Source of the DNA: Winogradskyella undariae
GTDB lineage: Bacteria; Bacteroidota; Bacteroidia; Flavobacteriales; Flavobacteriaceae
Length of the DNA stretch: 64,000 nt
Direction: 5' to 3'
Assembly (NCBI RefSeq): GCF_013285155.1
Contig: NZ_JABTEL010000004.1
Coordinates: 186,001 to 250,000, forward strand
The notes below the pieces were generated by a model. It saw nothing but the letters and a program-made list of their open reading frames with translations, did not search any database and was not told the DNA's origin. A program made the translations under genes and the position numbers. Below are positions 1 through 10,272 of the stretch, in pieces (the stretch's first letter is position 1; every line of letters starts with the position of its first letter).

Positions 1-34
1 TTCTCATTTTAAGTTTGTCGTCATATTATTTTTT

Positions 35-1318
35 ATGACACACAAAAAGCGAAACTACCATTCATTAATCCCAGTACTTTATGCCAAAGGGTTACTGGGT
101 AAGCAACAGCTTAATAAAATACCTAAACGCACCCTACAACATTGGAACAAAAACAAAGATAAAACTTATGATTTTGAATCTTGGGTAATGCCTTTTGAAG
201 AACACATAGAAGGTATTAAAAAAACATACGAACGTAAGCAACTAAAAAAAGTAATACAGTTTATCATAAAAGTAAGTGATGGCTATCACCGTGTATTAAC
301 CAATGTTAATAAGAATAAAACCGTTTTAAAAGAAAATGCAGAATATATTATTGGTTCTATTGACGAAATTGTGTTTCAATCTCATATTAAAGTAAAACGT
401 GCCTGTAAATTTTATGGTGTTTCTAGTGATTGGTATTATCGTGAAAAACGAAAAGCTAATTGCGCTCTTAATATATTTAATAACTGTTTTAAACAACACC
501 CTAATCAGTTAACATTTAAAGAGACAAATGCTATAGAACAACTTGTTAAAGCCCCAAAACACTTTGGTAAAACAAAAGTCACATTGTATTACCATGCCTT
601 ACGACATAATTTAGTCTCATGCGGAAAATCTACCTTTAGCAAATACGCAAAGGCATTGGGATACCAAAAGCCTAAGAAACCAAAGATTCCACCAAAAAAA
701 GGTATACGTGCTACTCGTATTTTTGAATGGTTACATGTTGATATTACCTTAGTACCAACACTAGATAATGGTATGCAAAAAGTAGCCTTTGTAAAAGATA
801 ATTTTTCTAAAGCTATTTTACATTATGCCTCTGTTTATGAAAAAGCAGATAGTAAATTTATCACCAAATTATTTAAAGAAACTTTTGATAAACATAATTT
901 ATACAGTTTAACTAAGCCAATAAACATTTTAACTGATGGCGGCTCTGAAAACAAAGGTGATTTCACCACTTGGGTACATCATTTTAATGCACCTCCTGTA
1001 GTTTCTAAAATTACAGCCAGGACTAAAGACTTTCCATTATCTAATTCTATGGCAGAGAGCACTCATAGTATATATAAAACTGAATTTTTAAAAGGACAGG
1101 TTTCTAAAACTAGAGAAAATCATCTAGAAAGTCTTAATCGTTTTGTTAAATATTATAATTACGAGAGACATCCTGCTGATTTATGTGGCTTACATCCTAT
1201 GGAAGTTATAAATGGTAAAATACCTGATAAAGATTATTATAAAAATCAAATAGCAGAAGCCAAAATTAACCGAGTAATTACCAATAAAGTATTTAATAAG
1301 TGTGTTTTTACAAGATAA
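35..1318 (+). CDS. DDE (rve-type) transposase/integrase
   Basis: 427-residue transposase. The C-terminal half is an rve (retroviral integrase-like) catalytic core: first Asp in WLHVDIT, second Asp in ILTDGGSEN, Glu in SNSMAESTHS, with 39 residues between the second Asp and the Glu. The final part, with YYNYERHP and a G-x-x-P-M-E-V-I motif, is typical of the end of IS3/IS481-like transposases. The N-terminal half is basic and probably binds DNA. The protein would cut and join the ends of its insertion sequence. The ATG at 35 is the only start inside the window, so an upstream orfA or a longer reading frame cannot be excluded. I could not identify terminal inverted repeats, so element boundaries are not given. 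Family assignment (IS3-like) is inferred. Confidence 0.85.
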   Translation: MTHKKRNYHSLIPVLYAKGLLGKQQLNKIPKRTLQHWNKNKDKTYDFESWVMPFEEHIEGIKKTYERKQLKKVIQFIIKVSDGYHRVLTNVNKNKTVLKENAEYIIGSIDEIVFQSHIKVKRACKFYGVSSDWYYREKRKANCALNIFNNCFKQHPNQLTFKETNAIEQLVKAPKHFGKTKVTLYYHALRHNLVSCGKSTFSKYAKALGYQKPKKPKIPPKKGIRATRIFEWLHVDITLVPTLDNGMQKVAFVKDNFSKAILHYASVYEKADSKFITKLFKETFDKHNLYSLTKPINILTDGGSENKGDFTTWVHHFNAPPVVSKITARTKDFPLSNSMAESTHSIYKTEFLKGQVSKTRENHLESLNRFVKYYNYERHPADLCGLHPMEVINGKIPDKDYYKNQIAEAKINRVITNKVFNKCVFTR

Positions 1319-1440
1319 TTATGTTAATAACCAAAAAACACATGCTTTTTAGTTTTTTAAACTATTATTTTTAAATCATAGTCTTAGGTACTTTCTATCT
1401 TAAATACAATTCTGCACTAACTATAAAAAATATATCTTAA

Positions 1441-1578
1441 TATCATTTTATCACAACACGCAAACATTGGCGTAGTTTTGTTGTAGATTTTAATAGATGT
1501 TGCTCTGATAAATCTACTGTTACCAAAATTATAGACGCTTTTATTAGAGATACTAAAACTAAAAAAGCGTACGCATAA
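1441..1578 (+). pseudogene. 3' remnant of an unidentified coding sequence
   Basis: An open frame of about 45 codons without a start codon ends at a TAA at 1576-1578. The tail reads R-K-H-W-R-S-F-V-V-D-F and finishes with the basic stretch KTKKAYA. It has coding-like composition, sits directly before a strong terminator hairpin, and lies just after the transposase gene. It therefore looks like the surviving 3' end of a gene whose 5' part was lost, perhaps through the transposon. I do not recognise the family. Confidence 0.4.
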
Positions 1579-1580
1579 AA

Positions 1581-1602
1581 AAACCACCCGAAGGTGGTTT
1601 TA
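1581..1602. terminator. Rho-independent terminator, probably bidirectional
   Basis: AAACCACC-cgaa-GGTGGTTT, a perfect 8-bp stem with a tetraloop, preceded by an A-run and followed by T-rich sequence. It lies between the rightward remnant and the leftward lipoprotein gene, so it can serve both directions. Confidence 0.8.
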
Positions 1603-1607
1603 ATTAT

Positions 1608-2030
1608 TTATTTCCATTCTGGAACATAATCGTGATTTCTTGGTGGACTTTCTTTATTTAGAATATAACTTTTAACCTCCTTTATAATATCATTATGATA
1701 AATATAAACAGCTAACAATTCTCCTTCTTTCGAATAAAATTTCACTTCGCCATTTAACCTACCGTTTTTAAAAATCATTCTCTTGTCTACATTTCCATTA
1801 TCGAAAAATAAATAACTATATCCTTCTAAAAAACCATCTTTGTAGTTGAGTATTTTTTTTACTTTTTTTGAGGAATTATAAAAAACCCAACTTCCTGTTT
1901 TATTCCCTTTTTCATCTTCATTTCCAACAATTGCCTCATCACCATTTTTATTAACGATTAAATCATTTTCTTGTGCAGTACAAGAAAAAAATATTAATAA
2001 TACTAAAATATTTATAAAATTTAATTTCAT
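1608..2030 (-). CDS. MORN/YwqK-like repeat lipoprotein, possible immunity protein of the RHS system
   Basis: About 140 residues. The start at 2030 is preferred over an upstream ATG at 2057 because it begins directly with a lipoprotein signal peptide (MKLNFINILVLLIFFSC, lipobox FFSC). The mature part has successive MORN-like units of the G-x-x-x-G-x-W/Y-x-F/Y-Y type (KGNKTGSWVFY, DGFLEGYSYLFF, NGRLNGEVKFY), as in the YwqK antitoxin family. It follows the RHS gene (stop at 2044) by 13 bp on the same strand. Family knowledge: YwqK-type proteins neutralise polymorphic toxins in Firmicutes. Inference: this periplasm- or outer-membrane-anchored protein may protect against the C-terminal domain of the neighbouring RHS protein. 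It could also be a generic MORN lipoprotein. Confidence 0.65.
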   Translation of the reverse strand: MKLNFINILVLLIFFSCTAQENDLIVNKNGDEAIVGNEDEKGNKTGSWVFYNSSKKVKKILNYKDGFLEGYSYLFFDNGNVDKRMIFKNGRLNGEVKFYSKEGELLAVYIYHNDIIKEVKSYILNKESPPRNHDYVPEWK

Positions 2031-2043
2031 AATCAATGTTTTA

Positions 2044-5000
2044 TTAATTTTTAACAAATTCGTTTTTTAAGACTTCATTGGTAACAGATATTTCCCCATC
2101 CTCACCTGTTATAACTTTTAAATTAAAATTCAATTTAACATCCCCGAAATCAAAGACATAGTTAACAGAACCAGTACCATCTTCGCCTACTTTCAAAGAA
2201 GAATTATCAAAACCTTCCCCTTTAAATTCTATATTTAAATCTTCTCCAAAAGTTTCTTTTATAAAATCAACTTCTGCATCAATCCCTGCTTGATGAGCAT
2301 CATTAAAATCTTGACGTGATGCCGTATCTTTATTTTTGTCAAATCCACCTTCAATATCATTTCTCTCCATAACAAAATGAAGTACATTATCTTTAAATGT
2401 ATTAGCATTACCAGATAACATATCTCCCATATCTACTTTACCACTATTAAAAGCATCTATCATTACACTTTCAGATGCATCAACTAATTTTAGGGTTTGA
2501 ACATTTTCTGATTTAATAGCCTTATTTAAATTTTCAGCAAAAGTTCCTTCGACCTTTTTTGGATTTCTAACATACAATTCTCCTGTAGTCTCTCTTATTC
2601 CAAACTGTGTTGTAGAATCTTTATTGATTTTCTCTAAAAAGGCTTTCTTATTTTCTGCGGAACCTTCAATGATAACATCTTGAGGTGCCATTCCATCTGG
2701 GTCAGTATACTTTACAGGATTATTTATTGAATAATTATAAGGACTAACTAAAGAATAAAACTCCGCTAAAGCATCAATTGAAAACCAACGCCCTAAAGAA
2801 GCATCATAATTTCGAGCTCCAAAATCTAACCATTCTAATCCAAGTTCATTCTGCTCTTCTTTACCATTAAAACCGTAAGGATGTTCAGTACCATTTATCA
2901 CATTATTATACCCTTTGTGCTGTAAGCCAAAGGGATAATAATTTTTCTCTTCAATAATTTCAGAACTGTCCACAGAACCATTATTATCTGCATCCGAGTA
3001 GGACAGTCTAATGTTCCCTAAGTGGTCCTTGTATTGATATACATAATCATATCCACCATTGTTATTAGATTCAACATAGCCTTCAGGTTGACTAAAAAAT
3101 TTTAGTAGGTTGGGTACTTGCTCATTGTCTTGCTCATAGATGTAATTGCCAGCATATTGGGTGGTTTTAGTTTTTCCCGTATTGTAGTTTTCAACTACTT
3201 TTTCTAACTTTACCCCTGTTGCATCATATTTATAATAAATTCCACCTCGCTCATCATCACCTTCAATATTTAATTTTGTTGGTAAGTTTAAATGATTATA
3301 AGCTATATCTATAATTCCTTTGTTCAAATCTTGGGTCATGTTGCCATTAATATCATAAAGGTAATCAATTTCTTCAGAATCGTTATCTTTAAAACCATCT
3401 TTTGTAGCAGAATCATATACTCCTATTAATTGATTACTCATAGGTGCATAATTATAAATAAGTTTATCGATGAGACCAATTGTACCATTAACCTCATCAA
3501 GTCCTGTACGACTAAGTTTCAATATGTTTCCATTTTTATCATAACTAACACTATTTAAACTATAATCCTCAATCTCAACTGGATATGACACCAAAGCATA
3601 ATCACCTATATAATTTGCTTTTTTAATTCTGTTTAAGGCATCATAATAATATTCATAACTTCTCGTATTATTGTCGTTGGCAGTTTGCCAATAGGTTTCA
3701 CTAATGTTTCCATTAAATAACGCTGTACCAGTAATAGGGTTATTATATCTCAATTCAAAATCAAACAAATCGTTATCAGAAAGATTATCCTTATTTATCG
3801 TTTTAAGCCATCCTCTAATATTGTAACCATAATTTATAATTTGTAAACCATTAGAACTCTCTGGCTCAGAAGTCGCTACAATACCACCCACATTTTTACT
3901 TACTAATTGCCCCAACTCATCATAGTGATTGTTAACTATAAGTTCTTCATGGTCTCCTATAATCTGCACCTGTGTTAATAATCTACCGGCATGGTCGTAG
4001 GTAAAATTATCTTTTACAATAACAGCTGCATTATTATCTTTTTTATGTATTGCAGTAGTCTCTATAACCTTACCCACAAAATCTAATTGAGTGGCAACTT
4101 TATCTATACTATTGAGGTATGCATTATAACTCTCCATATATATAGGTCTTGCTTTATCATCATAATAACTAACACTAGTTATCCACAAATCTGTATCTAA
4201 CACACGAACCTTACTCCCTGTAGCTAAAGATTTTGTGCTTTGTACGACATTCTGATTATAAGTGTTTTGAAAACCTTCTAATTCGGTTGGAATATCAAAG
4301 TTATAATCGTCGTAATAATTAATAGTTAATATTTCTATTTTCTTGTTTAAAGGAAAAGCATCAGCTGTGTAAAAAACAGCTGTACCATCATACATTATTG
4401 TTGCAAAAGTCGTTTTAGTTTCAAATTGTGTACTTTGATTATCAACCAAGTCCTGAAGAGCTGACCTGTCTTCATCATTTGAATATAGCCCTGTATAAGC
4501 AACGCGACCAAAAACATCATATTTTGTAAACAACCATTTTCCATCTATACTTTGCTTACCATCTTGAGTTAATATTGGCATATCTAATTTGTTATAAATA
4601 ATATGCTCCCAATCTTTTCCTGGTATCTTTTTTTCTATAAGTCGGTTTCTTAAATCATAATGATAAATATAACAAAGCCCCTCTACTGTTTCTTCTTGAA
4701 TTGTTGGATTTGCAATTACGGGGGAAGAGGAAAATATATTTCCATTAAAAGCCGTAACAAGTCCTTCTCCTCTGGCGTATAAAACGTTATCCTTTATATA
4801 GAAATCATAACTGAAATCTTGCCCAGAAACGGTACCTAAAGTTCTATCTGAAAGGCGTCGTTTTAAACCTAAAGCTATTGACAAATCTTTATTAAGCGAT
4901 AAAGGCACATTACTATTTATATTAAAATTAAGCGTTACATTATCATCGTCATCAACTAAAATTTGTAAACCGCCTTGCGCCCCATAGTCATTGTCTATAT

Positions 5001-6408
5001 AAATACTTAAAGGACTTAAATTATTTTGATTAGCGTAATCTCTAAGGCTATTATCAAACTCCTTTGCAAAGTCGGAATCTACATCAGTTAGCATAGGCCA
5101 TGTATAATCTAACTCATAACTAAGTATCTGAGTTGAACTATAGCTCTCGTTTATAGCACTTACCTTTCCACTTCCTTCTACATATATTGCGTTATTTCTA
5201 ATACTAAAATAATAATCGTAATTAGCACCTTTTAAAGCTCCTAACTCCGTGTCTTTATAAACTCCATAATCTTTTAAAGATAATAACTCTCCTTTTTTGA
5301 GCTCTAATGCTTCTAATGCGGAAAAACTAATATTGAGAGTTACCAAATCACTGTTTGAAAAAGTTGTAACAGTATAACCTCCTTGTCCTTCATATTCATT
5401 GGTTACGTCTGCATTTAATATCGCTTGATTATCATAGTCACTTAACGCTTTATTATACGCTTCTGCAAATTCTGCATCTACATTCACTAAATCTACCCAA
5501 GAGTAGTTAGTCTGGGAGGCTACCCTAAAGTTTTGCTCTCCTGCTATTAATATTTCATCAGAAGCCTCTGGAGGTAACACATATGTTAAATTTCCATAAT
5601 CATCATATACATAATAAGTGTCATGAGCTTCATTAGATTCATAAGTACGCTTTAAAACAACCTGTCCTTGTTTATTTTTAAACTCTTCTGTGGTGTGGTT
5701 ATTGCCTGATATCCAATTCTCATCTTTTGTAATCGTTTTGTATAACTCGTTTTCTAAATAATAACCATCATAAACTAAACTAGTTTGCACTGTATCATCT
5801 CCTGGATGATTAACCGAAAAAAGCTTTACTTCTTCAAACCCATTTGTATCATAAACAAATTTTATGGTGTGCCCACTATCTATAGCCCAATCTTTACCTG
5901 GTGCTGCTTGTTCTAAAACCCTTCCAAGTGGTGAAGCCTCTAGCTCTTTGTGACTGTAAGGATTAGGTGTAACTCCAATCCATTCATCTGGATACTTGCT
6001 GCTATAATAAGTGTTTAAGGCTGATATACCTCCTTCGCTATCAACTGTAAGACCCGTGTGATATCTTAATGGGTCAATACTCGAGTTATTAGAAAAATCT
6101 CTAGCAATTGGTAAATAATCTTTTATCTGCCTACCGAACTCATCATATGCTATTGGTGTTATGATATCTTGTTTTTCTCCACCTGCTTGAGCAGACACAC
6201 TCTGTATTGGCCGACCTAATCCATCAAAATAAGTAACCGTTTCTTGTTTATCATCTGGTGTTAATTCTGTGGCTGTCCCTGATTCGTTTTCGCCATCTGT
6301 CGTCTCAACTTGATAAGTCGTACTCTTAACGTAATTCTCTGTATCTGTCTGTGCCAAAACTAGATTTGACACAAATATTGCTATTAAGGCGTATAGTAAC
6401 TTCTTCAT
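2044..6408 (-). CDS. RHS/YD-repeat protein with DUF6443-like N-terminus and variable C-terminal domain
   Basis: 1454 residues with a Sec signal peptide (MKKLLYALIAIFVSNLVLAQ). The N-terminus (YFDGLGRPIQS, YDEFGRQ) matches the DUF6443 region found in Bacteroidota RHS proteins. YD-type repeats follow, such as YDHAGRLLTQ, YDELGQLVSK and YDINGNMTQD. The RHS-associated core (DHLGNIRLSYSD, YPFG, GFNGKEEQ, ARNYDASLGRWFSID, NNPVKYTDPDGM) ends near residue 1240. The last 214 residues are unrelated to RHS; they contain HFVMER (about 1344) and DAHQAGIDAE (about 1371-1379), a His/Glu arrangement reminiscent of the metallopeptidase-like tips of other flavobacterial RHS proteins, but with HF instead of the usual HE. 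It is the second gene of a leftward operon, 7 bp after 6416-9964. Likely an exported polymorphic toxin; activity unproven. Confidence 0.85.
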   Translation of the reverse strand: MKKLLYALIAIFVSNLVLAQTDTENYVKSTTYQVETTDGENESGTATELTPDDKQETVTYFDGLGRPIQSVSAQAGGEKQDIITPIAYDEFGRQIKDYLPIARDFSNNSSIDPLRYHTGLTVDSEGGISALNTYYSSKYPDEWIGVTPNPYSHKELEASPLGRVLEQAAPGKDWAIDSGHTIKFVYDTNGFEEVKLFSVNHPGDDTVQTSLVYDGYYLENELYKTITKDENWISGNNHTTEEFKNKQGQVVLKRTYESNEAHDTYYVYDDYGNLTYVLPPEASDEILIAGEQNFRVASQTNYSWVDLVNVDAEFAEAYNKALSDYDNQAILNADVTNEYEGQGGYTVTTFSNSDLVTLNISFSALEALELKKGELLSLKDYGVYKDTELGALKGANYDYYFSIRNNAIYVEGSGKVSAINESYSSTQILSYELDYTWPMLTDVDSDFAKEFDNSLRDYANQNNLSPLSIYIDNDYGAQGGLQILVDDDDNVTLNFNINSNVPLSLNKDLSIALGLKRRLSDRTLGTVSGQDFSYDFYIKDNVLYARGEGLVTAFNGNIFSSSPVIANPTIQEETVEGLCYIYHYDLRNRLIEKKIPGKDWEHIIYNKLDMPILTQDGKQSIDGKWLFTKYDVFGRVAYTGLYSNDEDRSALQDLVDNQSTQFETKTTFATIMYDGTAVFYTADAFPLNKKIEILTINYYDDYNFDIPTELEGFQNTYNQNVVQSTKSLATGSKVRVLDTDLWITSVSYYDDKARPIYMESYNAYLNSIDKVATQLDFVGKVIETTAIHKKDNNAAVIVKDNFTYDHAGRLLTQVQIIGDHEELIVNNHYDELGQLVSKNVGGIVATSEPESSNGLQIINYGYNIRGWLKTINKDNLSDNDLFDFELRYNNPITGTALFNGNISETYWQTANDNNTRSYEYYYDALNRIKKANYIGDYALVSYPVEIEDYSLNSVSYDKNGNILKLSRTGLDEVNGTIGLIDKLIYNYAPMSNQLIGVYDSATKDGFKDNDSEEIDYLYDINGNMTQDLNKGIIDIAYNHLNLPTKLNIEGDDERGGIYYKYDATGVKLEKVVENYNTGKTKTTQYAGNYIYEQDNEQVPNLLKFFSQPEGYVESNNNGGYDYVYQYKDHLGNIRLSYSDADNNGSVDSSEIIEEKNYYPFGLQHKGYNNVINGTEHPYGFNGKEEQNELGLEWLDFGARNYDASLGRWFSIDALAEFYSLVSPYNYSINNPVKYTDPDGMAPQDVIIEGSAENKKAFLEKINKDSTTQFGIRETTGELYVRNPKKVEGTFAENLNKAIKSENVQTLKLVDASESVMIDAFNSGKVDMGDMLSGNANTFKDNVLHFVMERNDIEGGFDKNKDTASRQDFNDAHQAGIDAEVDFIKETFGEDLNIEFKGEGFDNSSLKVGEDGTGSVNYVFDFGDVKLNFNLKVITGEDGEISVTNEVLKNEFVKN

Positions 6409-6415
6409 GTCTATT

Positions 6416-9400
6416 CTAGTTTTGTAGTTTATAGTTATAATCGTTCTTGCTCAAAATATTACCATCTTGGTCTTTAACCTGTTTTAAACGATTAAAACCA
6501 TCGTAATCGTAGTAAATTGTCTGGCCACGAGCATCCGTTATGCTAGTAACACCTATTAATGGATCGTAGGTATAAGTAGTAACCATAGATCCTGAAAGGT
6601 CTGAATGAGACCTCAAGTTTTCTAAAGCATTACGTAAATTCTCCTCTTTACAGCCAACTTCTCTACAGTGGTCATCGTCATTATTTGATGCTGTTTTAGC
6701 TATATCTATTACACTGAGTAACTCTGGAGACATCCCATCGTAACTTGCGTTTTCTATCTTAGCAATGGGCTGGGTGTCATTATAGCCCCAAACATAGATA
6801 ATCCTTGCACCATCTGTTTTACTAACTTCTAAAGGGTTGCCAAAGGCATCGTAATCATGAAAAGTGATGCGATCTTCTAAGGAGTTACCTCCTTTACTGG
6901 TTAAGATGTTTTTAGGCAAAACAAAATCGTTATCAAAATTATAAAACTCCGTTTCTGATTTAGATATGTCTCCAACAGAATTAGGACTATTAATAGATAT
7001 CACTTTATTACTTGATATTTCAATAGGCTCTGCTAACATATGCAGCTCAACCATTTTCTGTACAGCTTCACTTGGATTTAAAATATCTTCTGGATACTTT
7101 GTTTTTGTTTGAAAATTTTCTCCTTTACTTGTCGTTGTTCCAGTTCTTACCAATTGTTTGTGAGATGCTCCATATGTATATGACTTTTCAGTAGTTATAC
7201 TATTAATATCTAAAGAAACAGGATCGTGAAAAAAAGTTTCTGAAGTAATACTGTTTAATTTCGCCCAACCTGATGCCATTTCAACCGGTAAAACTCTTAT
7301 TAAAGAATTAGAACTACCATAAACATTTATACCATAACATCCTTCATTATCAATAAAAGATTGATAACCTGGATAAACCAACGGATAACCACATCCTACA
7401 TGCTGATTATTATAAACCTTATAACCTGTTTTAATCACCTGTTCATCGAAATTATAATTACGCTCTTCAACTTGTAGTTTTTTTAAATCACTAGAATATA
7501 TCTCTGTTTTTAATAATAAACCTCGTTTATAACCTAAGTTTAATGACGACATAAAAGGGTAACTATTAATAGGCATACCATTACCAATAATTTCAGGATA
7601 ATCTATGGGTGAGGTATAAGTAAAACGCTGGCTACCATTTTCTGATTCTGGAAGTAATATTTGTGGTGGTGATATAGGAGTAAGAATTAGTGACTCCTCA
7701 CTTTCTTTAATCTCTATCACTTCTACATTTTTATACCCAATATCTCCTTGAGTTTTTTGTACATTTAGATTATTATAATCTGTTGTCACGTCATATGTAA
7801 AGTTGATATTATGATACCCTCCAGTAGCTGACCACTGATATATAGCTCCTTTTGTTATAGAATATCTAAAAAATGGAAAAGAAATTAAAGAACCACTTGA
7901 CAAACTGTTATCATCAAAGAGTTGATAACGATACTCCTTTTCTTTTAGCACATTATTCTCTTCTTTAAATTTCACCTTTTGTATTCTTAACCCTCCTCCT
8001 GTGACATATTTTCTCACATAATTCATATTATAGTAAGATAAATCAAACTCCATTTCAACCGAACCAGCACCGAAACAATCTGTGCTTTCAAATTCCACTT
8101 TATACCATCCTTCATTTAAAACCATATGGTCTGAAATCTCTAAACTTGTAACATTATGCTCCCCTGGTAAATTAGAGTTTTCTGGAAGACATTCATCAAT
8201 AAAAAAAGATTTTGGCCTGTCTCTAGTAGGGTCTTGAAATGTCTCAAAATGACTAATATTAGGAATAAGGTTCAAATTACTTGTGTTTTGCGATATATAA
8301 TCTTCTCCTAATTGATTTAAAACTACTGGAGTTATTCTAGTCCTAAACATATTAATTGCATCTAAACTTGAGTAACTCAAAACCTTTAAATTAACATCTA
8401 CTATTTGACTTTTCTCTATATAAATAAATTTCTGTACACTTCCAACACTACTATAATTCATACTTTCGGTTAGACTAGCACTTTTAGAAACTCTATTTTC
8501 TGGAATATCCAAGCTGTCTTGTAATTGATTTCCAATATAACTATAAGTATGAGGCTCAAAAACAAACTTCTTAACACCCCCTGTTGGGTATTCAATCTCT
8601 TCTAACACCCCCGTTGTTACTTTAGAACTATTTGTTGACCTATCAGCTCCAAATAATATACCCTCATCTACAGACGGAGGAAAAATTAAATTATTATTAC
8701 TAACTCCATTATAATACCCCCAGTAATCTACATTACTTGAACCAATTTCAGGTAAATTCTCTATATTATTATACTTAAACTTATATGCAAAATAATCAGA
8801 TTCACCTCTATTGTTTTGTCTTAATTCATTTAAAACAAGACGATTACCCACTCCCTCGAAACTATGCAATAAATCATAAGAAACAATATTCTGACTATGC
8901 TCGTTTTCAACCTCTATCTTACTTAAATAACTACCTGTCATAACGTTAACATCATCTATAAGATCTTCCCTACCGTTATTTTTTGAGAAAATGATACGTC
9001 CTTTATTTACAACATCTATACTTGTAAGTTTTTTTGTTAGTACTTGAGTATTCGATGATGAAAAAGATATCTCAGGCAACAATCCTTTAACTATATTAAG
9101 GGTACTATACATAGCCTCAGGTGTTCTGTTTTTATTCCTCACATAAACCCTCCTACCTGCATAAATCTCTTTAACCTGAGTATAATTAAAACTACAAATC
9201 AATTCATTATTTGGTGTTCTTATTTCAGAAAGATTCCAAGCCGATGAAAATACTGTTGAAGGAAGTAAATTAACTGAAGAAATTATAGGGAATATAGGGA
9301 TTTTTGTCGTGGTCTCACTAGACATAAATATATACTTATATCCCTTATCATCTATAATTGTAAAACCTATAATTTCAGAATTCCCAGGACTAGTATCCAT

Positions 9401-9964
9401 TATTGCTTTTATTTTATATTCTCGATTAGCAGAAACTACCACAACACTATTAGATGTCCCCTGAAAATAAAACCTCCCAGACATACCCATAAAATTAAAC
9501 TGAAATAAATCTGCCTCTGTATCATACCTATTATTAGCATATATGTCATATATAAGTGCAGTATTATCTGTATGAAGAAAATTAAAACCAGTATTTAATA
9601 AACCATTATAAAACAAACCGTATTGCAATTGCTCATCTGGTTTATCATATACTGTTCGAGAAATTGCTCCACCAGCATTTAAAGACCAACCATTACCTAC
9701 CCAACTTGCTATATTGTCTACAACTACACCCGATGGATGATAAGACAAAGACAAATTTATGGGATACCCACCAATACCGGTTGTACTATAAATTGGTATA
9801 GAAATATCAGGTATTCCTGTATAATTATTAACAGGGACTTCCTCAAATTTCATTAAATTAGCAACTGTAGGAGAGGGAGGAATAATCTCTGGCAATTCTT
9901 GAGCTAAAAGATTAATTGACAAAAAAAATATAAAAAAAACTGGAATAATGAGGCGGTTTTTCAT
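6416..9964 (-). CDS. Large RHS-family surface protein, operon partner
   Basis: 1182 residues with a signal peptide (MKNRLIIPVFFIFFLSINLLAQ). The N-terminal segment (PVNNYTGIPDISIPIY, LSLSYHPSGV, SWVGNGWSLNAGG) is the SpvB/TcB-like beginning common in Bacteroidota RHS proteins. The long middle is beta-rich, and the C-terminus has YD repeats (TYTYDPLIGVTSITDARG, YYDYDGFNRLKQVKDQDG). It ends without an RHS core or a toxin tip. In Bacteroidota such proteins are usually encoded directly upstream of a DUF6443/RHS gene, as here. By analogy with TcB/TcC it may help build the cocoon or shell that holds the partner's C-terminal domain; that is inference. First gene of the leftward operon; promoter in 9965-10272. 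Confidence 0.85.
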   Translation of the reverse strand: MKNRLIIPVFFIFFLSINLLAQELPEIIPPSPTVANLMKFEEVPVNNYTGIPDISIPIYSTTGIGGYPINLSLSYHPSGVVVDNIASWVGNGWSLNAGGAISRTVYDKPDEQLQYGLFYNGLLNTGFNFLHTDNTALIYDIYANNRYDTEADLFQFNFMGMSGRFYFQGTSNSVVVVSANREYKIKAIMDTSPGNSEIIGFTIIDDKGYKYIFMSSETTTKIPIFPIISSVNLLPSTVFSSAWNLSEIRTPNNELICSFNYTQVKEIYAGRRVYVRNKNRTPEAMYSTLNIVKGLLPEISFSSSNTQVLTKKLTSIDVVNKGRIIFSKNNGREDLIDDVNVMTGSYLSKIEVENEHSQNIVSYDLLHSFEGVGNRLVLNELRQNNRGESDYFAYKFKYNNIENLPEIGSSNVDYWGYYNGVSNNNLIFPPSVDEGILFGADRSTNSSKVTTGVLEEIEYPTGGVKKFVFEPHTYSYIGNQLQDSLDIPENRVSKSASLTESMNYSSVGSVQKFIYIEKSQIVDVNLKVLSYSSLDAINMFRTRITPVVLNQLGEDYISQNTSNLNLIPNISHFETFQDPTRDRPKSFFIDECLPENSNLPGEHNVTSLEISDHMVLNEGWYKVEFESTDCFGAGSVEMEFDLSYYNMNYVRKYVTGGGLRIQKVKFKEENNVLKEKEYRYQLFDDNSLSSGSLISFPFFRYSITKGAIYQWSATGGYHNINFTYDVTTDYNNLNVQKTQGDIGYKNVEVIEIKESEESLILTPISPPQILLPESENGSQRFTYTSPIDYPEIIGNGMPINSYPFMSSLNLGYKRGLLLKTEIYSSDLKKLQVEERNYNFDEQVIKTGYKVYNNQHVGCGYPLVYPGYQSFIDNEGCYGINVYGSSNSLIRVLPVEMASGWAKLNSITSETFFHDPVSLDINSITTEKSYTYGASHKQLVRTGTTTSKGENFQTKTKYPEDILNPSEAVQKMVELHMLAEPIEISSNKVISINSPNSVGDISKSETEFYNFDNDFVLPKNILTSKGGNSLEDRITFHDYDAFGNPLEVSKTDGARIIYVWGYNDTQPIAKIENASYDGMSPELLSVIDIAKTASNNDDDHCREVGCKEENLRNALENLRSHSDLSGSMVTTYTYDPLIGVTSITDARGQTIYYDYDGFNRLKQVKDQDGNILSKNDYNYKLQN

Positions 9965-10272
9965 GGATAATAATGTTTACATTTTAAAATACTTTTTTTA
10001 CTTATAAAATTTTTAAGTGTTTTTAAAATATGTTAAAAATTTTGTTAAAAATAATTAATTACACTTACTTTAAACCTTACAATTAGTAAGGTATATTTAA
10101 GAATACCCAAAAAAAACCATTACATAGATATCTATTTCCTACAAAAAAACATGTAAATCCTTCTTAATCAGAAATTATTAGAAAAATAAAATCTATACTT
10201 TAACTCATTAAAATGTGTTACTTCAAAACACTAAAGTTACTCCTCTAAAACTATTCAAAGACCAACTGCAAT
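9965..10272. promoter_or_regulatory. Divergent intergenic region with palindromic operator-like site
   Basis: 308 bp between the leftward RHS operon and the rightward response regulator. It is AT-rich and has no ORF. The notable element is A-CCTTAC-AATTA-GTAAGG-T at 10074-10092, directly followed by TATATTTA (10092-10099), which resembles a Bacteroidota -7 box. The same palindrome and TATATTT arrangement recurs at 10968-10994 in front of the pseudopilin gene. I infer an operator/promoter serving the response regulator and possibly the RHS operon. Confidence 0.5.
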
